Source of the DNA: Hofstenia miamia
Lineage: Eukaryota; Xenacoelomorpha; Acoela; Hofsteniidae
Direction of reading: 5' to 3'
Assembly: GCA_900660155.1 (NCBI GenBank)
Contig: CABFPE010000306.1
Coordinates: forward strand, 505,407 to 569,406
DNA: 64,000 bases
Shown here: piece by piece, positions 23,115-34,995 of the stretch
How the letters are laid out: each line of letters starts with the position of its first letter
Numbering within the stretch: the stretch's first letter is position 1
Made by a program: the position numbers and the translations under genes
Notes under the pieces: generated by a model
The model's input: only the letters and a program-made list of their open reading frames with translations
Told to the model about the DNA's origin: nothing
The model's database searches: none

Positions 23115-23617
23115 TCTTTCAAAGTTGTTTTATCTACAAATAAATGGCATTGGTTTTTAAAGAAATTTTATAATTTTCATTAAGGAACTGTTCAAAATCT
23201 ATAATTTTTGGAACGCAAAACTACCTCACAATATCTACAAACTATTCTACTAAATTCATCACCAACTTTTTAACATTCAATTAAGTTCAATAACAGCCAA
23301 GAATGTAATGTATGAGCTTCTCAACTGAAGAACTAATGAATAAGAAATACAGTGAAGTACAGCTGAGATTAAATAAATTTTTCAAATGAATTTTTAACTT
23401 TTGCTACGGAGTATGATTTATTAATAATTGAGATATTTACATTTAAAAATGCAATTATTTACAAATGCATGAAAACACAGAATATTTTGAATTAATGCCA
23501 AAAAGCAGATCAACTTTAAATTTTTAGATAAGTTTGCATTATGATTGATCAAAAATATTTCTAGATGGGCTAAAATTTCAGAGTACAATTTAGATGTAAA
23601 AATGATCAATATATTCA

Positions 23618-24068
23618 TCATGTTTCACTTTTTAAAAAACAATGAAGTGAATTACTATCAATAAAAAGCTTGAGTCTTTGCAAGGTAAGTTCTGATTGGA
23701 ATTCCATGATAGACATGGTGTGCTCTCTCCATCCTCTAACAAACATGATTAAGGAATCTCTACAAGAAATAGTAACAGGCCAATCACTTCCGGCCTCCTT
23801 CACCATCGCATAGAGCTCTAACAGTGAGGTCATGGTCGAGGATTCAAATTGACTCCCACATAATGCAGCCAAAGCCAAACATTTCATTGATAGAATAACT
23901 GAGATATCATTTGCAAATAACTGTTTAGCAATGGAAGACGTGTCGCAAGAAAGCCAAAATGGGAATGCGATCCGAGAACGATTCGAAGACCTTTTTGTAA
24001 CTAAAATTATTATTGGACTTGATGATTGGGATTGGCTGCTTATTAACAGTCGCTTGGTCAGCATCACC
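23618..24068 (-). pseudogene. NDC1 C-terminal exon, frameshifted copy
   Basis: This is homologous to 38859-39308 with a high level of identity, including the TTTAG acceptor and the stop at 23618. A one-base insertion near 23960 (AAAATGGGAATG versus AAGAGGGAATG) puts the first third out of frame with the rest. The 3' flank (23120-23617) is also homologous to 8945-9439. Together with the deleted N-terminal part at 33145-33761 it makes up a dead NDC1 duplicate. Confidence 0.75.
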
Positions 24069-24741
24069 CTAAACACCAATATAAATCCAAACATCAAAAT
24101 ATTATATTTTTCAAAACTTTATATATGATACAATACAACTCCCTTAATTTAGAAACAGATTCAATAGAAGATAACAAAATTAGATATTACAAAACAAACA
24201 AAATAAACAAAAATTCGTTTTCAAGCGTAGGTATATGCTAATGGAAGAAGTTCGCGAAAGAAATTAAACATACTACAGAAAGTGGCAAATTATTATTACT
24301 GAAAATTTTACAAAATCGATTAAATTTTGTAACAAACTGTACTCATGCTAAGGTAAAGATTGGCAAAATAATTACTGAGTGCTATATCGCGTTTCGGCTA
24401 ATTCATAATATCTTTAGAAAAAGAGAACTTTAGGCTTGGAAGGATTACAATTGCAAATAAATATGTTTTCAATTTATAATAGGACATTATAGTATAATAC
24501 GTTGTTTATGATATGTTTTCGAAGTGGACAAAAATAATAAACAGCTGTCTAATATAAAATTATAGGTATTATTATAACTTAAAAGTAAGCATATAATAAA
24601 TGGCGCAACATTACAAACACTTGACAAACTGGATTAAGTTTGTGAAATTTAGTAGTCTAGACACGATCCGCACGTATTGAAGGAAAGTGTATCTAATAAA
24701 TATATCATACTAAATCGGTTTCGTACAGATTGCAGTAAAAG

Positions 24742-25500
24742 ATGGAGCAAATTCTTACGGTACAACCAGAAATGCCTTACCTCGCGAGAATATTTGACAA
24801 CTCTAATTCGATAGATGAATTCTTAGAAGGAAAGTCGACTTTATCAAAGAAACAGTTGGCCGATATTTTCTATGTTCTGAATAGAGACAACTTACATCAT
24901 CTACTGGAATATCTTCATAAAGAATATTTAACAGACAGAGCTAATGAAAATCAAACATCCATGAACACTATTGAGCGAAAAGACCTTAAAGGGGAGCCCC
25001 CCGTCTATTTTCTTATAGGTGATTGCAGATTAAAAGACCTGAAAGCAAATTCAAAGCATCTATTTGGAGGGAAAGGTCAGAAGAATATTCATGCATATCG
25101 AAGAGCATCTACACATGATATTTTATGTGTATCTAACGGTTATCCATGCAGGTTTGACAAGGCCATCATAAGTGTTGGAATATATGATATCCTCAATAAC
25201 ACTAAGATAGAGCAAATTAAGGAGAATCTGGATAAAATCAATGATATTTGGCATCGAAAGGCGAGCTCAGTGTCATTTATAGAAATTATTTCACCCAGAA
25301 ATTGCGAAGCCAATGTACAAACCAAAATTGAAGAAGTTAACGAATATATTAATACGATGGGACGCGCAATAAGGTGCGCCAAAGACTTTTCAAACAACTG
25401 CTATGAAAAAGATGGCATTCATTTTTCAAGCAGTGGATATGCAAAACTAGCGAAGGCTATTAAATCTACTTTTGGTGACTTTGTCCAAAATGAGCAGTAA
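24742..25500 (+). CDS. SGNH-hydrolase-like protein, type B, catalytic Ser and Asn replaced
   Basis: A single-exon frame of 252 aa, aligning along its whole length with type A (shared IF-N, SLDEF/SIDEF-like, LSKKQLAD-F and RDNL-HL elements in the N-terminal ~65 residues, then the SGNH fold). The nucleophile motif is GDC (Gly93-Asp94-Cys95) instead of GDS, and block III reads GIYD (Gly146, Tyr148), losing the Asn. DGIH (Asp224, His227) is kept. Loss of two of the four hallmark residues predicts no standard SGNH esterase activity; a Cys nucleophile or a binding role is possible. The same two changes occur in the 41771 paralogue, so they predate the unit duplication. It follows the decayed NDC1 C-terminal exon at 23618-24068 and lies opposite to it. 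Confidence 0.75.
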   Translation: MEQILTVQPEMPYLARIFDNSNSIDEFLEGKSTLSKKQLADIFYVLNRDNLHHLLEYLHKEYLTDRANENQTSMNTIERKDLKGEPPVYFLIGDCRLKDLKANSKHLFGGKGQKNIHAYRRASTHDILCVSNGYPCRFDKAIISVGIYDILNNTKIEQIKENLDKINDIWHRKASSVSFIEIISPRNCEANVQTKIEEVNEYINTMGRAIRCAKDFSNNCYEKDGIHFSSSGYAKLAKAIKSTFGDFVQNEQ

Positions 25501-26655
25501 ACTGTACTTCATAAATAAGCGTACTAAAAATCTTACTATAGATAGAAGTGGTTGATAAATAATATATATTTATGCATTTTAATATCAAGTAAATGTCCCT
25601 TACAGTCTTCTGTAATGACATGGATTCATTTTTAATTACACATTGAAAATGTTACATTTTTAATATGTTATTTATAAAAAATTGATGGCACCCACGACAT
25701 ATGTCGTTTTTAAAAATAGTAACCCGTTTGAGATGATGTTGTTCTAAATTTGTTACATAATGACATATTTCTTAGAAATTACACCGTCTCCGGATGACGC
25801 AACTATCAGTGTGATAGATGAACTTTTTAATGATATATTTGTGGTTTGTCTTAATATAGTAAAGCTGGTTTCATAAACTTCCCAGAATTTTATTGTCCGA
25901 ATAAAAAAACAAGTTATCTGAGAAAGGTAGATTTTAAACATTGGCTAACAAGTAAATATTTTTACATGTACAAAATTTTTATTTTCCCATTATTGTTATA
26001 CTAAATTTGTAAATATACAAAACTTCTATTTCTCCTTGATGATTGCTATCGTAAGTTAAGCCGTGTACAGCAGACTTGTCAACGAGCCGACATTTTTAAG
26101 CTCGGCTCGGCTCGTTTTACTTTTGAGTATTTTCGCTCGGCTCGCCACATAGAACCGTTCAATGAGGCTCGTTTAAGCTCGATATTTTTTCAAAAAAATA
26201 CTGCATTCTCAGACATTTTTAATAGCTCTTCCTAATTATTTAATAAACATTTTAAAATATGATTATAAAAAGGTATATTGAATAAAAAAATAAGAAAAAT
26301 CTGCATAAGCAAATTAAAAAGCAGAACTATAAATTGGCTCGACTTAATAAAGGCATTTCTCTGAGGAATTTATGTATTGCTACAATCTCTGAAGTAGACA
26401 AGCCAGCAGTTGACCTGAGTTACATCAACAAAATGAAAGAACTTGTGGTAGTACAGTTTTGGCCGAGTGTGTATCCTCTATGATGCATTCAGCTCACCCA
26501 TCAAGCAGTACTATAAATTTGCTTTGCTCTAAAAGACTCGTTTTGGGCTCGTTGTATATCAAATGCTCTGATCAAGCTCGGCTCGGCCCATTAGAAGCTC
26601 GGCTCGTTGACAAGTCTGGTGTACGAGTATGTGAACGTAGGCTTCCAGATCTGCT
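25078..26655. repeat. 1578-bp tandem duplication, left copy
   Basis: The left copy runs from inside SGNH-B (codon ~113) through its 3' flank and the long hAT MITE to CTGCT at 26655. The right copy (26657-28234) follows after one N. I see a single base difference (near 25198 versus 26777). Confidence 0.95.
26071..26618 (+). mobile_element. hAT-type MITE, 'CTCGGCTCG' family, long copy 3
   Basis: The termini CAGACTTGTCAACGAGCCG and CGGCTCGTTGACAAGTCTG are perfect inverse repeats, and the flanks GTGTACAG and GTGTACGA agree in six of eight bases. The copy is ~200 bp longer than the others because of a 168-bp block (26336-26503) bounded by a 16-bp near-perfect direct repeat, AGCAG(A/T)ACTATAAATT. 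That block has a 46-codon open frame of unknown origin. Confidence 0.85.
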
Positions 26656-26656
26656 N

Positions 26657-27079
26657 CAGAAGAATATTCATGCATATCGAAGAGCATCTACACATGATAT
26701 TTTATGTGTATCTAACGGTTATCCATGCAGGTTTGACAAGGCCATCATAAGTGTTGGAATATATGATATCCTCAATGACACTAAGATAGAGCAAATTAAG
26801 GAGAATCTGGATAAAATCAATGATATTTGGCATCGAAAGGCGAGCTCAGTGTCATTTATAGAAATTATTTCACCCAGAAATTGCGAAGCCAATGTACAAA
26901 CCAAAATTGAAGAAGTTAACGAATATATTAATACGATGGGACGCGCAATAAGGTGCGCCAAAGACTTTTCAAACAACTGCTATGAAAAAGATGGCATTCA
27001 TTTTTCAAGCAGTGGATATGCAAAACTAGCGAAGGCTATTAAATCTACTTTTGGTGACTTTGTCCAAAATGAGCAGTAA
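26657..27079 (+). pseudogene. 5'-truncated duplicate of SGNH-B created at an N junction
   Basis: This repeats codons from about residue 113 to the stop of the 24742 gene, with one visible base difference (Asn to Asp in the DILN-T segment). It starts directly after a single ambiguous base at 26656 that joins the two 1578-bp tandem copies. A frame that starts in the MITE upstream and runs through the N into this fragment is a chimera of the join, not a gene. It is probably an assembly or haplotype artefact. Confidence 0.8.
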
Positions 27080-27649
27080 ACTGTACTTCATAAATAAGCG
27101 TACTAAAAATCTTACTATAGATAGAAGTGGTTGATAAATAATATATATTTATGCATTTTAATATCAAGTAAATGTCCCTTACAGTCTTCTGTAATGACAT
27201 GGATTCATTTTTAATTACACATTGAAAATGTTACATTTTTAATATGTTATTTATAAAAAATTGATGGCACCCACGACATATGTCGTTTTTAAAAATAGTA
27301 ACCCGTTTGAGATGATGTTGTTCTAAATTTGTTACATAATGACATATTTCTTAGAAATTACACCGTCTCCGGATGACGCAACTATCAGTGTGATAGATGA
27401 ACTTTTTAATGATATATTTGTGGTTTGTCTTAATATAGTAAAGCTGGTTTCATAAACTTCCCAGAATTTTATTGTCCGAATAAAAAAACAAGTTATCTGA
27501 GAAAGGTAGATTTTAAACATTGGCTAACAAGTAAATATTTTTACATGTACAAAATTTTTATTTTCCCATTATTGTTATACTAAATTTGTAAATATACAAA
27601 ACTTCTATTTCTCCTTGATGATTGCTATCGTAAGTTAAGCCGTGTACAG

Positions 27650-28197
27650 CAGACTTGTCAACGAGCCGACATTTTTAAGCTCGGCTCGGCTCGTTTTACT
27701 TTTGAGTATTTTCGCTCGGCTCGCCACATAGAACCGTTCAATGAGGCTCGTTTAAGCTCGATATTTTTTCAAAAAAATACTGCATTCTCAGACATTTTTA
27801 ATAGCTCTTCCTAATTATTTAATAAACATTTTAAAATATGATTATAAAAAGGTATATTGAATAAAAAAATAAGAAAAATCTGCATAAGCAAATTAAAAAG
27901 CAGAACTATAAATTGGCTCGACTTAATAAAGGCATTTCTCTGAGGAATTTATGTATTGCTACAATCTCTGAAGTAGACAAGCCAGCAGTTGACCTGAGTT
28001 ACATCAACAAAATGAAAGAACTTGTGGTAGTACAGTTTTGGCCGAGTGTGTATCCTCTATGATGCATTCAGCTCACCCATCAAGCAGTACTATAAATTTG
28101 CTTTGCTCTAAAAGACTCGTTTTGGGCTCGTTGTATATCAAATGCTCTGATCAAGCTCGGCTCGGCCCATTAGAAGCTCGGCTCGTTGACAAGTCTG
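27650..28197 (+). mobile_element. hAT-type MITE copy 3, duplicate from the tandem repeat
   Basis: This is identical to 26071-26618 with an offset of 1579. It exists only because of the 1.58-kb tandem duplication and probably does not represent a separate insertion. Confidence 0.8.
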
Positions 28198-28460
28198 GTG
28201 TACGAGTATGTGAACGTAGGCTTCCAGATCTGCTAAGTTGATATAGTTAGGTATAAGCCTAGGTCATTAGTGCTTAATATGACGCTAAAAATATCAAATT
28301 TCTTGAAAACATGACAATTGATATAGGCGCACTAAGACATAAGTGACTCTAAGCAGGTTAAAGATAATTAAATTTATGAAATCATAAATTCCACATTTGG
28401 GATAAAAAATTCGAATGGACCGATAGGTAAGTTGTCACATGTATATATATATATATATAT

Positions 28461-29460
28461 NNNNNNNNNNNNNNNNNNNNNNNNNNNNNNNNNNNNNNNN
28501 NNNNNNNNNNNNNNNNNNNNNNNNNNNNNNNNNNNNNNNNNNNNNNNNNNNNNNNNNNNNNNNNNNNNNNNNNNNNNNNNNNNNNNNNNNNNNNNNNNNN
28601 NNNNNNNNNNNNNNNNNNNNNNNNNNNNNNNNNNNNNNNNNNNNNNNNNNNNNNNNNNNNNNNNNNNNNNNNNNNNNNNNNNNNNNNNNNNNNNNNNNNN
28701 NNNNNNNNNNNNNNNNNNNNNNNNNNNNNNNNNNNNNNNNNNNNNNNNNNNNNNNNNNNNNNNNNNNNNNNNNNNNNNNNNNNNNNNNNNNNNNNNNNNN
28801 NNNNNNNNNNNNNNNNNNNNNNNNNNNNNNNNNNNNNNNNNNNNNNNNNNNNNNNNNNNNNNNNNNNNNNNNNNNNNNNNNNNNNNNNNNNNNNNNNNNN
28901 NNNNNNNNNNNNNNNNNNNNNNNNNNNNNNNNNNNNNNNNNNNNNNNNNNNNNNNNNNNNNNNNNNNNNNNNNNNNNNNNNNNNNNNNNNNNNNNNNNNN
29001 NNNNNNNNNNNNNNNNNNNNNNNNNNNNNNNNNNNNNNNNNNNNNNNNNNNNNNNNNNNNNNNNNNNNNNNNNNNNNNNNNNNNNNNNNNNNNNNNNNNN
29101 NNNNNNNNNNNNNNNNNNNNNNNNNNNNNNNNNNNNNNNNNNNNNNNNNNNNNNNNNNNNNNNNNNNNNNNNNNNNNNNNNNNNNNNNNNNNNNNNNNNN
29201 NNNNNNNNNNNNNNNNNNNNNNNNNNNNNNNNNNNNNNNNNNNNNNNNNNNNNNNNNNNNNNNNNNNNNNNNNNNNNNNNNNNNNNNNNNNNNNNNNNNN
29301 NNNNNNNNNNNNNNNNNNNNNNNNNNNNNNNNNNNNNNNNNNNNNNNNNNNNNNNNNNNNNNNNNNNNNNNNNNNNNNNNNNNNNNNNNNNNNNNNNNNN
29401 NNNNNNNNNNNNNNNNNNNNNNNNNNNNNNNNNNNNNNNNNNNNNNNNNNNNNNNNNNNN
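28461..29460. other. Assembly gap of exactly 1000 N
   Basis: The run is exactly 1000 N, which is a placeholder length rather than a measured one. It is entered from a TA dinucleotide run (28441-28460) and left inside an LTR-element integrase region. Order and distance across it are uncertain, and reading frames that cross it have no meaning. Confidence 0.99.
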
Positions 29461-29745
29461 ACACTTGGTGGTTCTCCTATGGAAGCATTTTTAGGACGTT
29501 ACGGTTTACCCATTATAGATTGGCCTACTGCTATAAGTAATAAAAATGATATGGAGAAGATAAACATGAAGAATATTTTAGTTGGTGATACAGTGTATAT
29601 TCGCAATTTTAATGTTCACAATAAATTTTCTCCAAGATTTGATAAAGAAGACATAGTCATGGCTCGTCCTTCACCTAATGTGATTATATTAAAATCTAGT
29701 AAATCAATTAATATTAAGCATGTCAAAAAGAAAAATACTTTATAA
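29461..29745 (+). mobile_element. LTR retrotransposon fossil, end of pol (integrase C-terminal part), copy B
   Basis: This is the same Ty3/Gypsy-type integrase C-terminal segment as at 30-324, cut off on the left by the assembly gap. It is a fragment of an element whose 5' part is not in the window. The two copies differ here more than in the rest of the 10.4 kb duplication. Confidence 0.7.
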
Positions 29746-30960
29746 AAATCTGGGTATGGAGGAATGTAAGATAATATTTGTAGTTGTTGACAATGATTTA
29801 ATATAAAATGTAAACTATTGCAGATTTACCGCTGTATTATTTAGAGACATTTTAATAAAGTATAACATAGTTATTTTCATTGTTATGCTATGATTTCTTA
29901 TCTATTATTTTAATTCCAATTATTGCCAAAAGCGAAGCTAGCAATGAGAAATATAGCAATTTTGAATGAAATTTTCTTTAAAATTATATCTTGCAAAATG
30001 TGAAAATAATTTAGGCACGGTTTCTGTATTTTTTACTTGTAATGAAATATAGTGAATTACATAGCAATGCTAAAAAAACAATAGAGAAATAATGTATTAA
30101 ATTTAAATTATGGCAAGTTACAAAATGTAACTAAAGGTATTTTGTGGACGCACAGTATTAATACGGCATGATCCTCAGTCCTGTTCTCTCTTCTGCTAAC
30201 AGGAGTTGAAGTCGGATCCGCGTTGGGCTTGGGCTCGACTGAGCTATTGGAAAAAAGGGGCTGAAATTGAAAAAAATTAACTATTGCGCAACAGTTGTAG
30301 TGAATATTATACAATTTCTTAAACAACGTTTTGAAATTGTACATCAGTATTATCTATTCTTGAAAAATTCAATCTAGAATTTTNATATAGAATCAGTAGC
30401 TTTCGAATTTCAACAGTCCGATAGTGAAGGAACATTATATGATATTGCTTGCCCATTAAAGCCAAAAATAAATTTTATCACTGTATTAAGATAGCTAATA
30501 CATCACATTTTAAAGCGCCATCTATCGACAAGGAAAATCTTACTACTAAAATATTTCGTGTAATGTATATTCAGAAATTTAACTGTCACGACAGAATAGC
30601 AGGAGTGTATGTGTATACTACGGACCTTAACAAGAGTATGTTTTGAAAAGCTCGATAGCAAGTAGGATAATAGATGCCAATAACTTGACTATTACAACAA
30701 TGTTTTCATATAAATAGTCAAAGTAACAGACTTATATGATTTGTTGTTCAGTGATTCTAATCTTTTTCTAGTACATTAGGATATTGCTTTATATTGTATT
30801 TTGGAAAACCAGACAGCATTGCATCAAGAAAAAAGAAGTGGGAATACATAAATAGTAAACTTCTTACAAGAACTCAATCTATTATAGAAACAACCTTTTT
30901 CAAATGCATATTTCTTGATTTAATAATATTTTATATGTATATGAACAAATATTGAGCTGT

Positions 30961-31201
30961 TGCACACATGATTCTAACCATTGCAGCAATCACATGCGCG
31001 CTCAAAGTACAGTCTTCATTGATTATGCCACTTACGATGGTGATGTTCTCTTTAGAGCATAATGTTCTTGGTCTGCCAGAATTCTTTCTTCTTTCAAAGC
31101 TTTTCTCATTCTTCACCAGCTTCTGTTTTCAACTATCCCAATCCTTGTTTTACTTGTCTAGAGCTGACAGCATCTTCACTCCATGCATTCTCAAGTGACG
31201 A
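30961..31201 (-). mobile_element. Mariner-like transposase N-terminal remnant (copy B)
   Basis: This is identical to the fragment at 1540-1780, carrying the GRPRTL motif and the downstream helix-turn-helix-like segment. No catalytic part is present and the fragment cannot be active. Confidence 0.4.
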
Positions 31202-31539
31202 GGTAACTGTTTTTGCGATTGCTGAAATGTGCAAGTGATTTAGTACCATCATTAATTAATTTATTGTGGCGTGCCAACAAATAGAAAATTTGGAATGTCA
31301 AGAAAAGATTTAATGTATATTATTTAAATAGTCAAAATCTACTTTAAAAAATTGGAATATTTTTGTCCACGCCCAAATATATATAATAAAAGTTTCACTG
31401 GACTGCACCGCCCCACCCCCTCCCTCTACACACATATATATAATTTCAAAATTGGGAATCTATAAATAGATTTCGCATATTGCGCAACGCGTATCCAATT
31501 ATTAACACAATAACACAGATTTCAACACAGCAGTAAAAC

Positions 31540-32313
31540 ATGGCGCAAATTATCCGTCAACGGTCAGAATTGCACTATCTAGACAAAATCTTTCACAATT
31601 ACGATTCATTCGACGAGTTTTGTCAAGAACATCATAGCTTACCAAAGAAAAAGTTAGCTAATGTATTCTATGATCTGGATAAAGACAACCTACTACATTT
31701 AATGCAGCATCTACACAAGAAATATTCATGTGAACAGACAAAAGCAACGAACTTAAGTCAATCTGATATCACATCTAAATGCCCATTCGAGCGAAAAGAT
31801 TTGCATAACAACCCCTGTTTTTTCATCATTGGAGATAGCAGAGTACAACATTTGAGGGGAAGAAGTAGATACCTCTTTGGTGAGCAACGCCCACTGAATA
31901 TTCACACATATCCGAAAGCAACGACAGGCGATATCTTAGAGATATCAAAGAGTTATCAACACCACTTCGAAAAGGTGATCATTAGCATTGGGATAAATGA
32001 CATAATTGGAAATATTGGTATATCCGAAGTAAAAGCGAATTTGAAAGGTATTAAGGATGTTTGGGAAGAATTAGCGAATTGCGTGATATTTACTGAAATA
32101 ATTCCACCCACAGCTGGAGACATAGTTTGTTTAAAAAAAATTCGTGAAGTTAACGAGTATATAAAAAAATTGGGAATTACTGTGAAATGTGCGGATGAGT
32201 TTTCAAATAATCATCGTCTATTTGCAAGCGATGGAATTCATTTTTCGAAAATCGGCTACTCTAAATTTGAAAGTGCGATTAAAAGAACATGTGGGTTTCC
32301 TCAGATTAACTGA
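31540..32313 (+). CDS. SGNH/GDSL hydrolase-like protein, type A (copy B)
   Basis: The 257-aa translation is identical to that at 2119-2892, so this is either a very recent copy or the same locus assembled twice. It keeps Ser100 in GDS, Asn153 in GIND, and Asp231/His234 in DGIH, with Lys replacing the usual block II Gly. It lies between SGNH-B (24742) and the NDC1 pseudogene N-terminal fragment (33145-33761), on the strand opposite to NDC1, matching the order of the intact unit further right. The substrate is unknown. Confidence 0.8.
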   Translation: MAQIIRQRSELHYLDKIFHNYDSFDEFCQEHHSLPKKKLANVFYDLDKDNLLHLMQHLHKKYSCEQTKATNLSQSDITSKCPFERKDLHNNPCFFIIGDSRVQHLRGRSRYLFGEQRPLNIHTYPKATTGDILEISKSYQHHFEKVIISIGINDIIGNIGISEVKANLKGIKDVWEELANCVIFTEIIPPTAGDIVCLKKIREVNEYIKKLGITVKCADEFSNNHRLFASDGIHFSKIGYSKFESAIKRTCGFPQIN

Positions 32314-33144
32314 ACAATAACAAAAACTTTTAATCAAGTTACCAAATGCACTATAAATAGAAATATTCATTTTTTATGAAAATGCATGCATTCCTAATTT
32401 GTAGCTTTCAACAAAACTTGACGTTTGTAAAATGCCCGAGTGATATCAAGTAAAACACCCATGATTTTCTTGCATATCATTAAAAATAATTCAAAATAAT
32501 GAACCAATCATCAAAAAAAATATAAAATTCTTGATATTAGTGGACTCGTTAGATCAATACTTTATCACAAACTAATTGTCAAAATTCCGTCATCATCTAT
32601 TGAGTATCACGCAGGAAAAAATCAATACGATATTTGTGTATGTTTTCCTGTATTAATTTAACCCCAAATAAGGTATTGTGATCTTAAGGTCACCAACCTT
32701 TTTGTTCATTTTTTAAAACAGTTTTATCCAAGGTTATTAGGAAATCTGTGGATCCTGGGATTTGGACACATCTACGAGTGAATGTGTAGCCCTGTTATGG
32801 TTAACATTTGTGTAAAAAATTTATCATGTGTTTCAAAAATGCGATTTTTGCAAAACTGTCAAGTTCTTCTCATACCTAGTGTTCAGAAATAAAGCAGCGT
32901 TATTAACAACTAGTTTAACGGTGAAAAATGAAGACACGATTTTGTATAGAATGGTACTTTCAGATGTTAAATATTTTCATAATATAGTGGGTTACAAGTG
33001 TTTAAAAAATGTTTACGTAAACAATCAGAAATTGGAAAAATGGATGGGTTATTTTTATGACCTGTTTTCAATTTGTAAAAAATCAAATATTGAAATTCTA
33101 TAAAAGTAGTGGCTACAACTTAGTCTATTGAATTAGGAATGTTT

Positions 33145-33761
33145 CTATTCCAATACAAAATTGCAACAAATACAGCACAAAAATTCTTTAAATAATACAA
33201 ACAGCTTTGCTGCAGTCGAGATCAGCAAACGCGCCAGATCTTTTGTTTACAGAAGGCAAGTTATTCAAAGTTTGTTTCGAAGTTTTATTCATCACGAAAG
33301 ACACATCATTGCAAGAGAATTGAGAGTTGTTATTGAATGCAGCGGATTTCAGTGTCTCTTCTTCATTACAAAAATATACAATTTAGGCACTTTATTGTAC
33401 TTCACTGAATTTCGAAAAGATACAATATTATTGCAAAACCTGGATATATTCTGTAAGAGTGCAGACGATAGAACGTTCCAAAGAATAAATGTTCCACCAC
33501 CACAATACTTAGATTTTGGCTAAAAAAGAAGCTTGTGTCAAAGAAACACCTAAATAAGAATAATAGCCAAACCTCATTGATTTTGAGCTTAAAAACTTGA
33601 AATAAAACGTCCAACTTCGCGAAAATACTTAGCACTGGCTACAAAACTAAATGTTTGAAATCGACTCCAATAGAGAGTGTGAATGCCAGTAAAAGAACGA
33701 AATAAAGAAATGAACACGAAATAATGGAAGTCTAGTGGAAATTCATCACTAAGCTTTTAAT
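33145..33761 (-). pseudogene. NDC1 pseudogene, N-terminal exon region (copy B)
   Basis: This is the same as 3724-4340: exon 2 is reduced by a ~660-base internal deletion, intron 1 is partly kept with a broken donor, and exon 1 has lost its start. In this context it pairs with the decayed C-terminal exon at 23618-24068, giving a second NDC1 locus with SGNH-A (31540) and SGNH-B (24742) between its two ends. NDC1 function from this copy is excluded. Confidence 0.75.
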
Positions 33762-34454
33762 CAAACTAGCATAAGAGGCAAATACGAAAGGGCACTGCGC
33801 AATGCATTGATAAAATCTGTATGGAATGTGTAAAATTTCGTAATGGACAACTTAAGGCTTGTCTTAACTACCCGATTTAATCGGCCCGACTTTCTTGGGA
33901 ATTTGTGGAATGTAAATTTGCCCCGTCTTATCTACACGATTTAATATGCATGACTTAACTACACGATTTAATCAACCCGATTAAGACGAAAATTCATTTA
34001 ATTCACCGAAATTTTTTGTAGGGTGTTCTAAGCATCCACCTTTTACTAATGTTAAAGTAAAATGAAAATGGAATTTTCAAGTAAATTTAGTCAATTATAT
34101 GAGTTCAATTCCTAATAATTACTTCTTATTAATACCTGCCCTATTATTTTTATATTCATATATCTATACACCAACAATAATGGACCCGATTTTGATGTGA
34201 CTCTACGCTCTTTTGCATTGCAGTAGGTGTTATCATGCTTAGAATATTAAATGGTTAATTAAGGAGTGTCATATGCTAAAATTTGTGAATCAAAATCATT
34301 TTACTAATGTATAATGATCACATTTATTAATTATTTCGTTCTTAAAATATTAAAAACACAACATATGGTATGTTTAAGGTTTATTCATTTCTTAAATATC
34401 TAACAGAGCCCATTAAATCTCTGTGCATAGCACAGGTAGTTTCCTAGTAAATAT

Positions 34455-34489
<35 letters not shown>

Positions 34490-34504
34490 AATATATATAT
34501 ATAA

Positions 34505-34951
34505 GCTGCCCATTAATTTTTTTTTAATTCTTTTGTTTTTTTACAAATCAAGTGATTAACACTTATGAAGAATTAAAACAATAAATATAAATTAACTTGG
34601 TTCTGAAAAAATAGTTTGTCTTGGTTTTAAAAAGTCTATTGTCCTTGATGATATAAATAGTTGGTTTTCATTGTTCAATAGCTTTGCAATAGCTCATAGA
34701 CTTTGTCCTATAATTTGATAAGTAGTTGGATCTTCTTCGTTTTAGTGAAATTTTTAATGATTTTTTAAATTTATTGAAATTTCGTTCTTCTTTAATATCT
34801 GGAGGGAGTTTGTTCCATAAATCAATTGTAAAATTAGTAAATGATTTTTCAAAGATTTTCTTTTTAAATTTGATTTTTTGCTAAGTCTTAGCGCGCTGGT
34901 GTATATTTTTCATTTATATTATTTTTCGTGTTCGTTATATATTGCAGTATA
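34505..34951 (-). mobile_element. LINE 3' fragment, minus strand (copy B)
   Basis: This is the duplicate of 5086-5530, with the same C-terminal LINE motif on the minus strand next to the TA array at 34450-34503. Confidence 0.55.
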
Positions 34952-34995
34952 TTAGGTGCACAGATTTTTCTTTTTTTTAATCAAAGCCGGTATTG

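Larger units (their letters stand above)
26657..28234. repeat. 1578-bp tandem duplication, right copy
   Basis: The right copy has the same length and nearly the same sequence as 25078-26655. Near identity plus an ambiguous base exactly at the junction suggest two haplotype or repeat contigs placed end to end. Confidence 0.95.

Noticed and set aside
25140-25397. 85-aa minus-strand frame (also at 26719-26976 and, as a variant, 42154-42435)
   Set aside because: It is antisense to SGNH-B. Its conservation follows from the sense gene.
26459-27079. 206-aa frame on the plus strand
   Set aside because: It runs from MITE sequence through an ambiguous base into the back half of SGNH-B; it is a product of the junction at 26656.
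28382-29745. Long frames on both strands around the gap
   Set aside because: They consist almost wholly of the 1000 N and have no meaning beyond the short real ends.
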